A stretch of DNA of 9,612 nt. It comes from an uncultured Prevotellaceae bacterium. Lineage in GTDB: Bacteria > Bacteroidota > Bacteroidia > Bacteroidales > Bacteroidaceae. Where the stretch lies: positions 1-9,612 of the forward strand of contig OMTC01000038.1 of assembly GCA_900313845.1 (NCBI GenBank). Direction: 5' to 3'. The notes below the pieces were generated by a model. That model was not told the DNA's origin. It saw only the letters and a program-made list of their open reading frames with translations, and made no database searches. Below are positions 1-6,504 of this stretch, piece after piece (within the stretch, counting starts at the first letter, position 1; every line of letters begins with the position of its first letter). Made by a program: the position numbers and the translations under genes.

Positions 1-450
1 ATGCGCCAACTATCTGAAGAGGACAAAGGTGCCAACGACTTGCTGAAACGCTTTCACAATCTGCTCCAAACGTATTTCCGCGAGAACCGACAACTGTCGC
101 ACGGTTTGCCCAGCGTCAGCTTCTGTGCTTCGGAGCTGGCATATTCTCCACGCTATTTCGGCGACATCGTCCACAAGGCAACGGGTGGCACAGCAATCGG
201 CTACATCCACAACTATGTCATCAATCAAGCCAAGAGTCTGTTGATGCAGGGGCACAACATCAGCGAGACATCGCGCCTCCTCGGTTTCGATTTTCCTCAC
301 CATTTCACCCGCCTCTTCAAGCGCATCACAGGTCTCACACCCAGCGATTATTTAGGGAAAGCCCCTCCAGCTCCCCACGAAGGGGAGGGAAGTGAAAAAC
401 GAGAAGTGAAAAATGAAAAATACCATCCGAGGATGGAACTAACGCCATAG
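1..450 (+). CDS. AraC-family transcriptional regulator, C-terminal part (5' end outside window)
   Basis: This is the DNA-binding end of an AraC/XylS-type regulator. Residues about 15-117 carry the two helix-turn-helix units. The first runs through SFCASELAYSPRYFGDIV and the second through ISETSRLLGFDFPHHFTRLF, followed by the family's closing pattern ITGLTPSDY. Bacteroidales members usually have an N-terminal sensing domain of about 150-180 residues. None is present, so the ATG at base 1 is probably an internal Met and the gene starts upstream. After SDYLGK (residues 115-120) the normal protein would end within a few residues. Here 29 more residues follow, rich in Pro, Glu and Lys, encoded almost wholly by a copy of the composite repeat (361-436). 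The last 12 bases overlap the end of convergent cbiA. The regulated genes are unknown; adjacency does not prove control of B12 genes. Confidence 0.88.
   Translation: MRQLSEEDKGANDLLKRFHNLLQTYFRENRQLSHGLPSVSFCASELAYSPRYFGDIVHKATGGTAIGYIHNYVINQAKSLLMQGHNISETSRLLGFDFPHHFTRLFKRITGLTPSDYLGKAPPAPHEGEGSEKREVKNEKYHPRMELTP
361..436 (-). repeat. Half copy of the composite palindromic repeat, forming the AraC tail
   Basis: Read on the minus strand, this has the same order as the right half of the copy at 8825-8939. First comes a palindrome (CCATCC, 2 bases, GGATGG at 423-436), then about four degenerate 7-base units of the TTTTCAC type (391-420), then a C/G-rich arm (361-389) that matches the arm at 1002-1030. 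The left arm is missing. The copy sits between the last conserved codon of the AraC gene and the stop codon of convergent cbiA, whose TAG lies two bases beyond the palindrome. On the plus strand it is translated as the AraC C-terminal tail. Confidence 0.8.
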
Positions 451-1821
451 TTGTAGCAGGTCCTTGTCGCCCCAATAGATATGAATATAGGATGCTCGGA
501 GGTTCTTATATATATAAATAGGTGGATGTGATGGATGGGTGTGTGGTTCTTTTTCGAAGATATGGGAATAGTGGAATTCATGTCCATGGAAGAGGTAGGG
601 AGTACCATCGGAGGTGGTTCCTTTCCATTCCCGATAGCCCAGATGGAGTTTCATGCCTTGGAGGGTGGCGGTTTGATGCAGGACATTTGCCATAGGGTAG
701 GTATTTCCGTCCATTCCAATAATGTTGGCGCAGAGGTACATCATTCCTCCACATTCTGCCAGACAACGTCCGCCATTTTCAATGAAGTTGCGGATGCTTT
801 CAAGTATGGAATGATTGGAACTGAGCTGAGGAAGAAAGAATTCTGGATAGCCTCCAGGGAGATAGAGAAGGTGGGTGGAAGGAGGAATCTGTTTGTCGGT
901 TAATGGTGAAAAGAAGGTAACGGGACCGAGTGCTTTGAGTCGGTCGATGTTTTCAAGATAGGTAAAATTGAAAGCAGAATCACGAGCGATATAAATGTGC
1001 AGCCCCCCTCCAGCTCCCCCGAGGGGGAGGGTTGCCATCCGGATGGCTTTCTCCTCCCCTCGGGGAGGTTGGGAGGGGGCTACCATCTTCATCATCGGTT
1101 CCCAATCGAGGTGCTTCTCTACTGCATCAGCAGCAAGCTGGATGAGAGATTCAATGCGTTGTTCCTTGTCGAGGGAGAGACCTAAGTGGCGTGAAGGGAT
1201 TTCCATTTCGGGAATGCGAGGGATGCACCCCAAGCAAAGGGTATGGGTATCTTCACAGGCTTGACGGAGAAAGGATGCATGTCGCTCACTTCCCACTTGG
1301 TTGAATATCACTCCAGCTATATGAATGTCTGTGCGAAGGGTTTTGAATCCGTGGATGATGGCAGCTGCACTATATGCCATGCTTCGGGCATTGATGATGA
1401 TAATGACGGGGATGCCAAGGATGGAGGCAATTTCTGCAGAACTACCGTGGTGACGGTCGTATCCATCAAAAAGCCCCATCACTCCTTCCACCACGTTGAC
1501 ATCTCGAGAGTAGCGTGAAAACACTTCACGCAAGTGTTCTGCGGTAGTGAATCGGGCATCGAGATTGACGGATTCCACTCCCGATGCCATGCGATGGTAT
1601 TGCGTGTCGATATAATCGGGACCGCATTTGAAGGGTCGAACCGCTATCCCTTTTCGTTGCAGCGCACGAAGAATACCAATTGTGAGCGTAGTTTTACCAC
1701 ATCCCGAATTGGTAGCAGCCAACAGAAATGAAATCTTTCTATCGCTTTGTTCTTTTGCTCCAGTTTCAAAGGAGGGAGACGCTAATTGGCTTTGTCGAGC
1801 TAAAGAATCTGAATTACTCAT
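439..1821 (-). CDS. cbiA: Cobyrinate a,c-diamide synthase (CbiA)
   Basis: Cytoplasmic amidotransferase that uses ATP and glutamine to amidate the a and c side chains of cobyrinate, late in corrin-ring synthesis. The 460-residue product has the family's two domains. The N-terminal dethiobiotin-synthetase-like ATPase carries the P-loop TNSGCGKTT (37-45), the KCGPDYID segment and EGVMGLFDGY (112-121). The C-terminal type 1 glutaminase domain carries ARDSAFNF, the nucleophile Cys357 in AECGGMMYL, and His446 in YIHIYWG. Residues 248-274, exactly between the domains, come from an inserted palindromic repeat and match nothing expected in CbiA. I chose the ATG at 1821. An in-frame TTG at 1878 lies upstream of the likely promoter box (1868-1875), so it would not be transcribed. 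The gene is divergent from the riboswitch operon and has no riboswitch of its own. It overlaps the convergent AraC gene by 12 bases. Confidence 0.95.
   Translation of the reverse strand: MSNSDSLARQSQLASPSFETGAKEQSDRKISFLLAATNSGCGKTTLTIGILRALQRKGIAVRPFKCGPDYIDTQYHRMASGVESVNLDARFTTAEHLREVFSRYSRDVNVVEGVMGLFDGYDRHHGSSAEIASILGIPVIIIINARSMAYSAAAIIHGFKTLRTDIHIAGVIFNQVGSERHASFLRQACEDTHTLCLGCIPRIPEMEIPSRHLGLSLDKEQRIESLIQLAADAVEKHLDWEPMMKMVAPSQPPRGEEKAIRMATLPLGGAGGGLHIYIARDSAFNFTYLENIDRLKALGPVTFFSPLTDKQIPPSTHLLYLPGGYPEFFLPQLSSNHSILESIRNFIENGGRCLAECGGMMYLCANIIGMDGNTYPMANVLHQTATLQGMKLHLGYREWKGTTSDGTPYLFHGHEFHYSHIFEKEPHTHPSHPPIYIYKNLRASYIHIYWGDKDLLQLWR
1002..1080 (-). repeat. Composite palindromic repeat inserted in frame in cbiA
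   Basis: A 79-base copy of the window's composite element, in the same orientation as the cbiA coding strand. The coding-direction left arm (1080 to 1051) matches the left arm of the copy at 8825-8854 at 29 of 30 bases. The central palindrome GCCATCCGGATGGC is at 1034-1047, and the right arm is at 1030 to 1002. The arms are inverted copies of each other, and each holds a short inner hairpin such as CCTCCCC/GGGGAGG. There are no 7-base units in this copy. It is translated without a stop as residues 248-274 of CbiA, beginning APSQPPRGEEK, a string also found in the CbiH-CbiC protein. Confidence 0.92.
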
Positions 1822-1864
1822 TTGAGGGACTTTGATGAAAATAGGAAAGATTTTTGCAGAAATA

Positions 1865-1896
1865 TTGCAAAGATACAAATTTTATTCATACCTTTG
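1865..1896 (+). promoter_or_regulatory. Promoter of the riboswitch-receptor-cbiK operon
   Basis: TTG at 1865-1867, a 21-base spacer and TACCTTTG at 1889-1896 fit the Bacteroidetes consensus of TTTG, 19-21 bases, TAnnTTTG. Transcription would begin around 1902-1904, exactly where the riboswitch closing stem starts (1903), which supports the call. It overlaps the opposing cbiA box. Confidence 0.7.
1868..1875 (-). promoter_or_regulatory. Likely -7 promoter box for cbiA
   Basis: Read on the minus strand, the bases are TATCTTTG, a full match to the Bacteroidetes TAnnTTTG box. Transcription would start near 1861, giving cbiA a leader of about 40 bases before the ATG at 1821. A TTG lies 26 bases upstream (1902-1904), longer than the usual 19-21, so the -33 element is weak or absent. 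Confidence 0.55.
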
Positions 1897-1902
1897 CAGT
1901 GC

Positions 1903-2118
1903 AATTGGTGATATTTTGAACTACGGTTCAAGATATAAAAGGGAATCAGGTGAAAAACCTGAACAGTGCCCGCTACTGTAATCTCCCGTTTTTAGTAAGA
2001 ACAACCAATGCCACTGATTGAAAAAAGTTTCAATTGGGAAGGCGTTCTTCAGGAGAAAGTCAGGAAACCTGCCAATTTGTGAAAGAGAATTCTCGTGCGT
2101 TCCTCGGGATTAAGGACG
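1903..2118 (+). ncRNA. Cobalamin riboswitch
   Basis: Leader RNA that binds a cobalamin and lowers expression of the downstream genes. The B12 box AGTCAGGAAACCTGCC is at 2058-2073. The core begins with GGGAATCAGGTGAAAAACC (1941-1959), and GCCCGCTACTGTAA follows. The closing stem pairs AATTGG (1903-1908) with CCAATT (2072-2077). A downstream P13 hairpin (2098-2104 with 2113-2118, one bulge) has loop bases CGGGA (2105-2109). These are complementary to TCCCG (1984-1988) in L5, the family's regulatory kissing loop. No run of T follows the P13 hairpin, so control is probably at translation initiation; that part is inference. Confidence 0.95.
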
Positions 2119-2123
2119 GCGGG

Positions 2124-2153
2124 AGTGTTCGAATTAATAATTGTTTTAACACT
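2124..2153 (+). promoter_or_regulatory. Hairpin between the riboswitch and the start codon
   Basis: AGTGTT (2124-2129) pairs perfectly with AACACT (2148-2153) around an A/T-rich 18-base loop that can itself fold (AATTA with TAATT). It ends six bases before the GTG start of the first receptor. It could be part of the expression platform that hides or exposes the start. The stem is only 6 bp, so this is tentative. Confidence 0.35.
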
Positions 2154-2159
2154 TTTGCA

Positions 2160-4322
2160 GTGAAGAGGAATGTGTTGCTGAGCATAGTATGTATGCTCTT
2201 TTCTTCACATTTGTTGGCACAAGTTGCTATCAGTGGAAGGATTGTAGATGCTCAAACTGAGCGTCCAGTTGTTGGTGCGTATGTACGTGTGGATAAAAGT
2301 ATGCAGAAGGCAGTTTCTAATTCGAAAGGAGAATTCCAACTGACAGGCTTATCAGATGGCGCACATGTGTTGAGTGTAACCCACATCAGCTATGAGCCAC
2401 GTACGGAGCGAGTGGAAGGTAACAAGCAGGGGCTTTTGTTGAAGATGAAAGAAAGCAATCTCAATGTGGGGCAGGTGGTAGTGACAGGAACTGGTACACA
2501 CCATAGGCTGAAGGATTCGCCAGTACCCGTCCAAGTGCTCACCCAAAGAGAGATTGCCAATGCCAATGCCACTACCATAGAAGAGGCTCTTCAGATACTT
2601 TCTCCAAGTTTCACTACCATGACAAATGGAATGGGTACTTTCTTGAATTTCAATGGACTTAGCGATGATTACTTCGTGTTTTTGTTGAACGGAAGAAGAA
2701 TGGCTGGAGATGATGTTTTCCGTAGAATCAATGTGAATAACATCAAGCGTATCGAGTTGCTGAATGGAGCATCGAGTACACTGTATGGAACGAATGCTTT
2801 GGGTGGTGTTATCAATATCATTACGGATGATGCCAAGAACACACTCTCAGTGCAGAGCGACACAAAAGTAAGGAGCAAAAAGCGTGCCTCCGAAAGCATC
2901 AATGTGGATGTGCAGAAGGATAAAATAGGAAGCTACACCTCTTATCAATATGAAACGTCGGATTGCTGGCAACTCTCTCCTTACGAGGAGCAAAAAGGCG
3001 AATTGGTTGAAACGAATAAGATTGCCTCTACAGGTTATCATACCAATCAGGTTACCGAACGACTTACCTTCGACGCCAACGATAGATTGAGTTTCTATGC
3101 AGAAGGAAACTATTATCGGAATAAGACGGACAGACCATTCGACGTGTATGCTTACGATGTGGACCACGAGAACTATGGATATGGAGTAGGTGCCAAGTGG
3201 TTGCTGAAAGGCGGAAATTATCTCACGGCGGATTTCAATACCGACATTTTCAATAGTAGCTACGATTATTACAAGAAGAGTGGTACTATTGAGGCTGGCA
3301 CGAATGTACTGAGAAAGCGTACTCGATACCACAATGCTGCATTGAAGGGTATCTTCAATTTGGGCAAGTATAACAAGCTCAGTGTAGGAACGGAGTTTGT
3401 TTTCGATGCTTTGAAGAGTGTTTCTGATAATATAAATAAGGAGAATGATAACACCATCGCCTTCTTTGCTCAGGACGAAGTAAAGATTCTTTCTCAATTG
3501 AAAGCACTTGTCGGTGTGAGATATTTGCATCACAATGTGTTTGGCAGCTATGCTACTCCCACTGCATCTGTGATGTACACATTTGGAGATTTGAATCTCC
3601 GTGCCAACTATTCGGCAGGCTATAAGGCTCCAACGCTCAGTGAAATCTATGCTACAGATATTGCTAAGACAACCGACCGCATGACGATTGGAAACAAGAA
3701 TCTCAAGTCGGAAAAGAGTAATTTCTTCGGATTCAATGCTGAATATAATTATCGTTGGTTCTCTGTTTCCGGAAACGTTTTCCTCAATAAGGTGCGTGAT
3801 ATGATTGATTATGCCACGATTGCCACTGGAGAGAAAGCTATGCAGGAATATGGACACAAGACCGTACGTCAGCGCCAGAACATCAATCGTGCCAAGGTGC
3901 TGGGAGTGAATGTAAATGCAAATGCATATTTGGGATATGGATTCTCCGTAAGAGGCGGTTTTAGTTATCTCGATGCTAAGGACGAAGAAACGGAAAAACC
4001 GCTCGATAAGACTATCAAGAATGCTTGGACAGTAGGTACACAGTGGGCAAAGAACTGGGGTATCTATTCACTCCATGTGGCACTCAATGGACGCATCTAT
4101 AGTCGCAGATACTCAGAAAGTTATGGCTATGCGCCACACTACAATATGTGGGACCTTACGACTCGTCACTCTATTCAGTTGAATCAATTCACCCTCGAGC
4201 CTGGAGTTGGTGTGGAGAATATCTTCAATTGGACGGATGATAGGCCTTACAATAGCAACTATGCAACGCTCAATCCTGGGCGAACTGTATATGTCAGTCT
4301 GAAGCTGTTGTTTAAAAATTAA
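2160..4322 (+). CDS. btuB: BtuB-like TonB-dependent outer-membrane receptor with CarboxypepD_reg domain
   Basis: A 720-residue outer-membrane active transporter, likely for cobalamin or another corrinoid because a cobalamin riboswitch precedes it. I place the start at the GTG at 2160. It begins a normal signal peptide (VKRNVLLS..SSHLLAQ, about residues 1-21) just after the leader. The open frame runs back to an ATG at 2034, but those 42 codons lie in the riboswitch. Residues about 22-98 form a CarboxypepD_reg-like beta domain (ISGRIVDAQTERPVVGAYV), typical of Bacteroidetes. VVVTGTGT (106-113) opens the plug, which ends near GASSTLYGTNALGGVINII. The remainder is the 22-strand barrel, closing with VYVSLKLLFKN. 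It is the first gene of the operon, 13 bases before a second receptor. The substrate is inferred from the riboswitch; heme or another tetrapyrrole is possible. Confidence 0.9.
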   Translation: MKRNVLLSIVCMLFSSHLLAQVAISGRIVDAQTERPVVGAYVRVDKSMQKAVSNSKGEFQLTGLSDGAHVLSVTHISYEPRTERVEGNKQGLLLKMKESNLNVGQVVVTGTGTHHRLKDSPVPVQVLTQREIANANATTIEEALQILSPSFTTMTNGMGTFLNFNGLSDDYFVFLLNGRRMAGDDVFRRINVNNIKRIELLNGASSTLYGTNALGGVINIITDDAKNTLSVQSDTKVRSKKRASESINVDVQKDKIGSYTSYQYETSDCWQLSPYEEQKGELVETNKIASTGYHTNQVTERLTFDANDRLSFYAEGNYYRNKTDRPFDVYAYDVDHENYGYGVGAKWLLKGGNYLTADFNTDIFNSSYDYYKKSGTIEAGTNVLRKRTRYHNAALKGIFNLGKYNKLSVGTEFVFDALKSVSDNINKENDNTIAFFAQDEVKILSQLKALVGVRYLHHNVFGSYATPTASVMYTFGDLNLRANYSAGYKAPTLSEIYATDIAKTTDRMTIGNKNLKSEKSNFFGFNAEYNYRWFSVSGNVFLNKVRDMIDYATIATGEKAMQEYGHKTVRQRQNINRAKVLGVNVNANAYLGYGFSVRGGFSYLDAKDEETEKPLDKTIKNAWTVGTQWAKNWGIYSLHVALNGRIYSRRYSESYGYAPHYNMWDLTTRHSIQLNQFTLEPGVGVENIFNWTDDRPYNSNYATLNPGRTVYVSLKLLFKN

Positions 4323-4326
4323 AAAT

Positions 4327-4385
4327 GCCATCCGGATGAAATCGCTTCACGCTCCACACTTCACGCTTCACGCTCCACACTTCAT
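4327..4385 (+). repeat. Palindrome plus six 7-base repeats supplying the start of the second receptor
   Basis: GCCATCCGGATG (4327-4338) is the composite element's central palindrome with its last two bases changed. After ATC/AAATC come six tandem 7-base units at 4344-4385: GCTTCAC, GCTCCAC, ACTTCAC, then the same three again ending ACTTCAT. The higher-order unit is 21 bases, nearly perfect twice. No C/G-rich arms are present. The palindrome supplies the ATG at 4336, and the last heptad runs into a second in-frame ATG at 4384. Confidence 0.88.
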
Positions 4386-6504
4386 GTTGTGTGCAATGCT
4401 TGCATACAGCTCGATGGCTTTTGCTCAAACTCAAAAGGATTCTGATACAAAAAGCTTGCATCTCGATGAAGTGGTGGTGACAGGAACTGGTACGGAGCAC
4501 CTTCTGAAAAATGCACCGGTGCAGACCGAAGTGATTAGTGGGAAAGCACTGAAGAATTTCTCTGGAAAGAGCGTGGAGGATATGTTGGGAATGCTGACAG
4601 CTTCCTTCGATTTCAATGAGGGCGATATGGGTAGCCAGATGCAAATGAACGGATTGGGAAATAGCTATATCCTCGTGCTCATCGATGGCAAGCGCATTCA
4701 TGGTGATGTGGGTGGAGAAAACGACTTAGGACTGATTGACCCAAACAACATCGAGAAGATTGAAATCGTGAAGGGTGCATCTTCTGCACTTTATGGTAGC
4801 GATGCCATTGCAGGAGTGGTGAATATCATCACGAAGAAGCATCAGCAAGAAGGTGTCATGCTCGAAAACAAGACTCGAGTGGGTAGTTACGGCGATATGC
4901 GTCAACACAATGGCATCGGACTTAACTTTGGCAAATGGAACAGCTACACCAATTTCCAACTCCAACACACCGATGGTTGGCAGAACACCAGCCGTGAGGC
5001 ACCTGCTCTCACGGAGTTTCTCATTACCGACTCTCGAAATAAGACAGTGAATCGATATACCAATTGGCAAATTGCAGAGCGTTTGACATTCACTCCAAGT
5101 CAGAATCTTGAGTTCTATGCCGAAGGAAGTCACTACAGAAAGCGTATTTATCGTCCAAGCGGAAAGTATCCTTCCACCGATGTCACTACCTACGATTTCG
5201 TTTATCAGAATTCATCGGCTTCGATGGGTGGAAAGTGGAAACTCAACAAGACGGATGTCGTCACATTCGATGTAGATTGGAACCGACATGCCTACTATTA
5301 CCATTTCACAGATACCACGCTGACGGATGGCAATATCAACGGACATTTCACCAATTATTTCCCATATTTCCCCGACCAGGAACAGTTGCAAAGCGACCAA
5401 CGCCGAGGAATGGCTCAGCTCAAGGGAGTGTTCGTTTTGCCATACGAGCAGCGACTCAGTGCAGGATTCGAATGGCGCTACGACTGGTTGAAAGCTCCGC
5501 TTCGTGTGGATGGAGGAAAAGCAAGCGATAACACCGAAGCGCTCTATGTGCAGGATGAGTGGAGCGGTGTGAAGAATCTGAATGTGACAGCGGGTTTGCG
5601 CCTCAATCGCAATGAGCAATTCGGTTTCCGTCTCACTCCCAAGCTCTCTGCCATGTACCGATTGGGAGAGGCATGGAGGCTGAGAGGTACATGGAGCCAG
5701 GGTTTCAAGACACCTACTCCAAAGGAACTCTATTACCGCTATGTGCGCCAAATGAGCGGAACTTACCTCTATCTTGGAAACATGGACCTCACACCGCAGC
5801 TCAGCAATTACTACAGTGCGGGAATCGAATATACGCACCACGGATTATCCCTCACACTCACGGGTTACTTCAATCGGGTGAAAGATATGATTGCCCTCGT
5901 TACTATCCCCAACTATCAGGCACCCGAGGACCTTTACATTCAGTATCAACCCATCAAGACGCGCCAGTATAAGAACCTCGAAGATGCCAAGACATACGGT
6001 GTAGATGTGTCGGCACGCTACACCATGCGTGAATTCACTTTCGGACTGAATTACAGTTATCTCGACACCGATGCCAATATCTACGACACCCATCATGAGC
6101 GGATGAAGCAAGTGGTGATAGACGGTATGGCGCACCACAAGGCAAATGTTTTTGCCACATGGAACCATTCATTCAGTCCCATCTATCATCTGGGAGTTGG
6201 CATCTATGGGAAGATGTCCACCAAGCGTTACTATCAACTCAATGGAAACGGAAAGGGATACCAGATTTGGAGACTCAATACTACCCACGAGTTAGCAGGT
6301 AAGAAAAACCTGAAATATCTCATCGAGGCAGGAGTGGATAATATCTTCAATTACGTGGATCGCACAGACCACGGACTGCATCTGGGTACCACAACACCAG
6401 GCACCACGCTCTATGCATCTTTCACCATCCGCTTCTCGCAAGGAAAGAAAATCAACTCTCAATTCATACATCAACTAAAACAATCAAACGATGAAGAAAA
6501 TTAA
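4336..6504 (+). CDS. btuB: Second BtuB-like TonB-dependent outer-membrane receptor
   Basis: A 722-residue TonB-dependent transporter without the CarboxypepD_reg domain of its upstream neighbour. Signal cleavage is likely after MAFA (residue 30). LDEVVVTGTGTEHLLK (43-58) combines the TonB-box region and plug start, and the plug closes near GASSALYGSDAIAGVVNII. The rest is barrel. It lies 13 bases after the first receptor and overlaps cbiK by 14 bases, so the three are probably co-transcribed under the riboswitch. Residues 3-17 are a translated 7-base repeat (LHAPHFT, LHAPHFM). If translation starts instead at the ATG at 4384, the signal peptide is short and lacks a positive end, so I keep 4336. 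The barrel's expected terminal Phe is residue 700, yet 22 more polar residues follow. Corrinoid specificity is inferred from context. Confidence 0.88.
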   Translation: MKSLHAPHFTLHAPHFMLCAMLAYSSMAFAQTQKDSDTKSLHLDEVVVTGTGTEHLLKNAPVQTEVISGKALKNFSGKSVEDMLGMLTASFDFNEGDMGSQMQMNGLGNSYILVLIDGKRIHGDVGGENDLGLIDPNNIEKIEIVKGASSALYGSDAIAGVVNIITKKHQQEGVMLENKTRVGSYGDMRQHNGIGLNFGKWNSYTNFQLQHTDGWQNTSREAPALTEFLITDSRNKTVNRYTNWQIAERLTFTPSQNLEFYAEGSHYRKRIYRPSGKYPSTDVTTYDFVYQNSSASMGGKWKLNKTDVVTFDVDWNRHAYYYHFTDTTLTDGNINGHFTNYFPYFPDQEQLQSDQRRGMAQLKGVFVLPYEQRLSAGFEWRYDWLKAPLRVDGGKASDNTEALYVQDEWSGVKNLNVTAGLRLNRNEQFGFRLTPKLSAMYRLGEAWRLRGTWSQGFKTPTPKELYYRYVRQMSGTYLYLGNMDLTPQLSNYYSAGIEYTHHGLSLTLTGYFNRVKDMIALVTIPNYQAPEDLYIQYQPIKTRQYKNLEDAKTYGVDVSARYTMREFTFGLNYSYLDTDANIYDTHHERMKQVVIDGMAHHKANVFATWNHSFSPIYHLGVGIYGKMSTKRYYQLNGNGKGYQIWRLNTTHELAGKKNLKYLIEAGVDNIFNYVDRTDHGLHLGTTTPGTTLYASFTIRFSQGKKINSQFIHQLKQSNDEEN

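Noticed and set aside
1..3. ATG at base 1 as the true start of the AraC gene
   Set aside because: The protein would lack the usual sensing domain, and the sequence is already mid-way into the conserved region before the DNA-binding domain; the gene is most likely cut by the window edge.
1822..1878. Extra 19 codons at the cbiA N-terminus starting from TTG at 1878
   Set aside because: The TTG lies upstream of the probable -7 box at 1868-1875 and the added residues are not CbiA-like; ATG at 1821 fits a 40-base leader.
2034..2159. N-terminal extension of the first receptor from ATG 2034
   Set aside because: These codons overlap the riboswitch B12 box and P13; a proper signal peptide begins only at GTG 2160.
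2847..3857. Long antisense open frame (336 codons) within the first receptor
   Set aside because: It is the reverse strand of a well-supported receptor gene, shows no recognisable domain and has no promoter box of its own that I could see.
5212..5841. Antisense open frame of 209 codons within the second receptor
   Set aside because: It is a shadow of the receptor reading frame with no protein-family features.
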